From Candidatus Sodaliphilus limicaballi (GTDB lineage Bacteria; Bacteroidota; Bacteroidia; Bacteroidales; Muribaculaceae): 23,093 bases of DNA. The stretch lies in NCBI GenBank assembly GCA_018065815.1, contig JAGHSP010000123.1, forward strand, positions 1-23,093, in the 5' to 3' direction. Below the pieces are notes generated by a model, which saw only the letters and a list, made by a program, of their open reading frames with translations, was not told the DNA's origin and made no database searches. This document shows positions 22,733 to 23,093 of the stretch, piece by piece; the first letter of the stretch is position 1, and each line of letters starts with the position of its first letter. A program made the translations under genes and the position numbers.

Positions 22733-22990
22733 ATGTCTAAAGTTTGTCAAATCACAGGCAAGAAGGCGATTACAGGTAACAACGTATCGCACTCAAAGAG
22801 AAGAACCAAACGTAAATTCAACGTTAACGTGTTCAACCGCAAATTCTTCTGGCCCGAGACTGGTCAATGGATCCGCCTCACCGTTTCGGCTGCAGGTTTG
22901 CGCAACATCAACCGCATGGGTTTAGATGCAGCTCTCAAGAAAGCAGCTGCTGAGGGTCACTTAACTGAAATTAGAACATTAGAAAAGTAA
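22733..22990 (+). CDS. rpmB: 50S ribosomal protein L28
   Basis: An 85-residue basic protein of the large ribosomal subunit. MSKVCQITGKKAITGNNVSHSKRRTKR and the FWPETGQWIRLTVSAAGLRNINRMGLD core are characteristic of bacterial L28. The length fits Bacteroidota L28. It follows the structured RNA by about 30-40 bp and is 6 bp before rpmG, forming the usual L28-L33 pair. Confidence 0.97.
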   Translation: MSKVCQITGKKAITGNNVSHSKRRTKRKFNVNVFNRKFFWPETGQWIRLTVSAAGLRNINRMGLDAALKKAAAEGHLTEIRTLEK

Positions 22991-22996
22991 AAAACT

Positions 22997-23093
22997 ATGG
23001 CAAAGAAAGCTAAAGGCGATAGAATTCAAGTCATCCTCGAATGCACTGAACAAAAGGCTAGCGGTGTTCCCGGAATGTCTCGTTACATCACTA
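22997..23093 (+). CDS. rpmG: 50S ribosomal protein L33, N-terminal part (runs off window)
   Basis: Begins MAKKAKGDRIQVILECTEQKASGVPGMSRYIT, the start of bacterial L33, and runs off the window after 32 codons. The ATG is 6 bp after the rpmB stop; the two are normally co-transcribed. Confidence 0.95.
   Translation, partial: MAKKAKGDRIQVILECTEQKASGVPGMSRYIT

Noticed and set aside
22650..22925. Plus-strand frame of 91 residues overlapping rpmB
   Set aside because: Out-of-frame shadow of L28; its first part lies in the structured RNA.

Overview
The window looks like a chromosomal segment of a member of the Bacteroidota, most likely order Bacteroidales. The evidence is: repeated TAnnTTTG -7 promoter boxes (several with TTTG or TTG 19-20 bp upstream) with almost no Shine-Dalgarno sequences; an MG2/TonB-plug exported protein; a FucP-type sugar transporter; the RDD/SpoIIM/DUF4129/DUF4350/MoxR/DUF58 cluster; and the rpmB-rpmG order. 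I do not assign a genus.

Layout. 1-322 (-) is the N-terminus of an exported DUF3857-like protein. 716-3096 (+) is a two-gene unit: an exported alpha/beta hydrolase and an MG2/carboxypeptidase-regulatory/plug protein. About 3095-6600 is an AT-richer accessory island. It has a RAYT (REP-associated tyrosine transposase) bracketed by inverted copies of a REP-like hairpin, a 77-bp tandem duplication carrying two more copies, an IS982-type transposase remnant that stops exactly at a REP, two small membrane proteins of unknown function, and an overlapping pair of unknown genes. From 6858 the core-type chromosome resumes: hisS, a Crp/Fnr regulator, a TSCPD protein, then a class II Fic protein 4 bp before a FucP-like MFS transporter that overlaps a PfkB sugar kinase.

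12388-19469 is a membrane/AAA+ cluster. An RDD protein (-) is divergent from a six-gene run (+): SpoIIM-like, a polytopic membrane protein, DUF4129, DUF4350, MoxR ATPase and DUF58. Several genes overlap by ATGA, so they are probably made as one complex in which the MoxR ATPase acts on membrane-bound partners. It is followed 10 bp later by an L-serine ammonia-lyase gene with an apparent -1 frameshift. After a repeat-rich spacer come gdx/sugE-type SMR exporter and bcp peroxiredoxin genes (-, TAATG overlap), a small outer-membrane barrel protein (-) with a clear promoter and terminator, and rpmB-rpmG (+).

The two most notable features are: (1) a ~250-nt sequence between the OMP gene and rpmB that has its own Bacteroidota promoter and a 16-bp closing stem pairing its two ends, with internal hairpins and a possible pseudoknot, which looks like a structured non-coding RNA I cannot assign to a family; and (2) the REP/RAYT island, in which the hairpin supplies stop codons to neighbouring ORFs and the duplicated 77-bp units carry a decayed copy of the RAYT gene's 3' tail, suggesting how the mobile repeats arose. 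No tRNA, rRNA or CRISPR array was seen.
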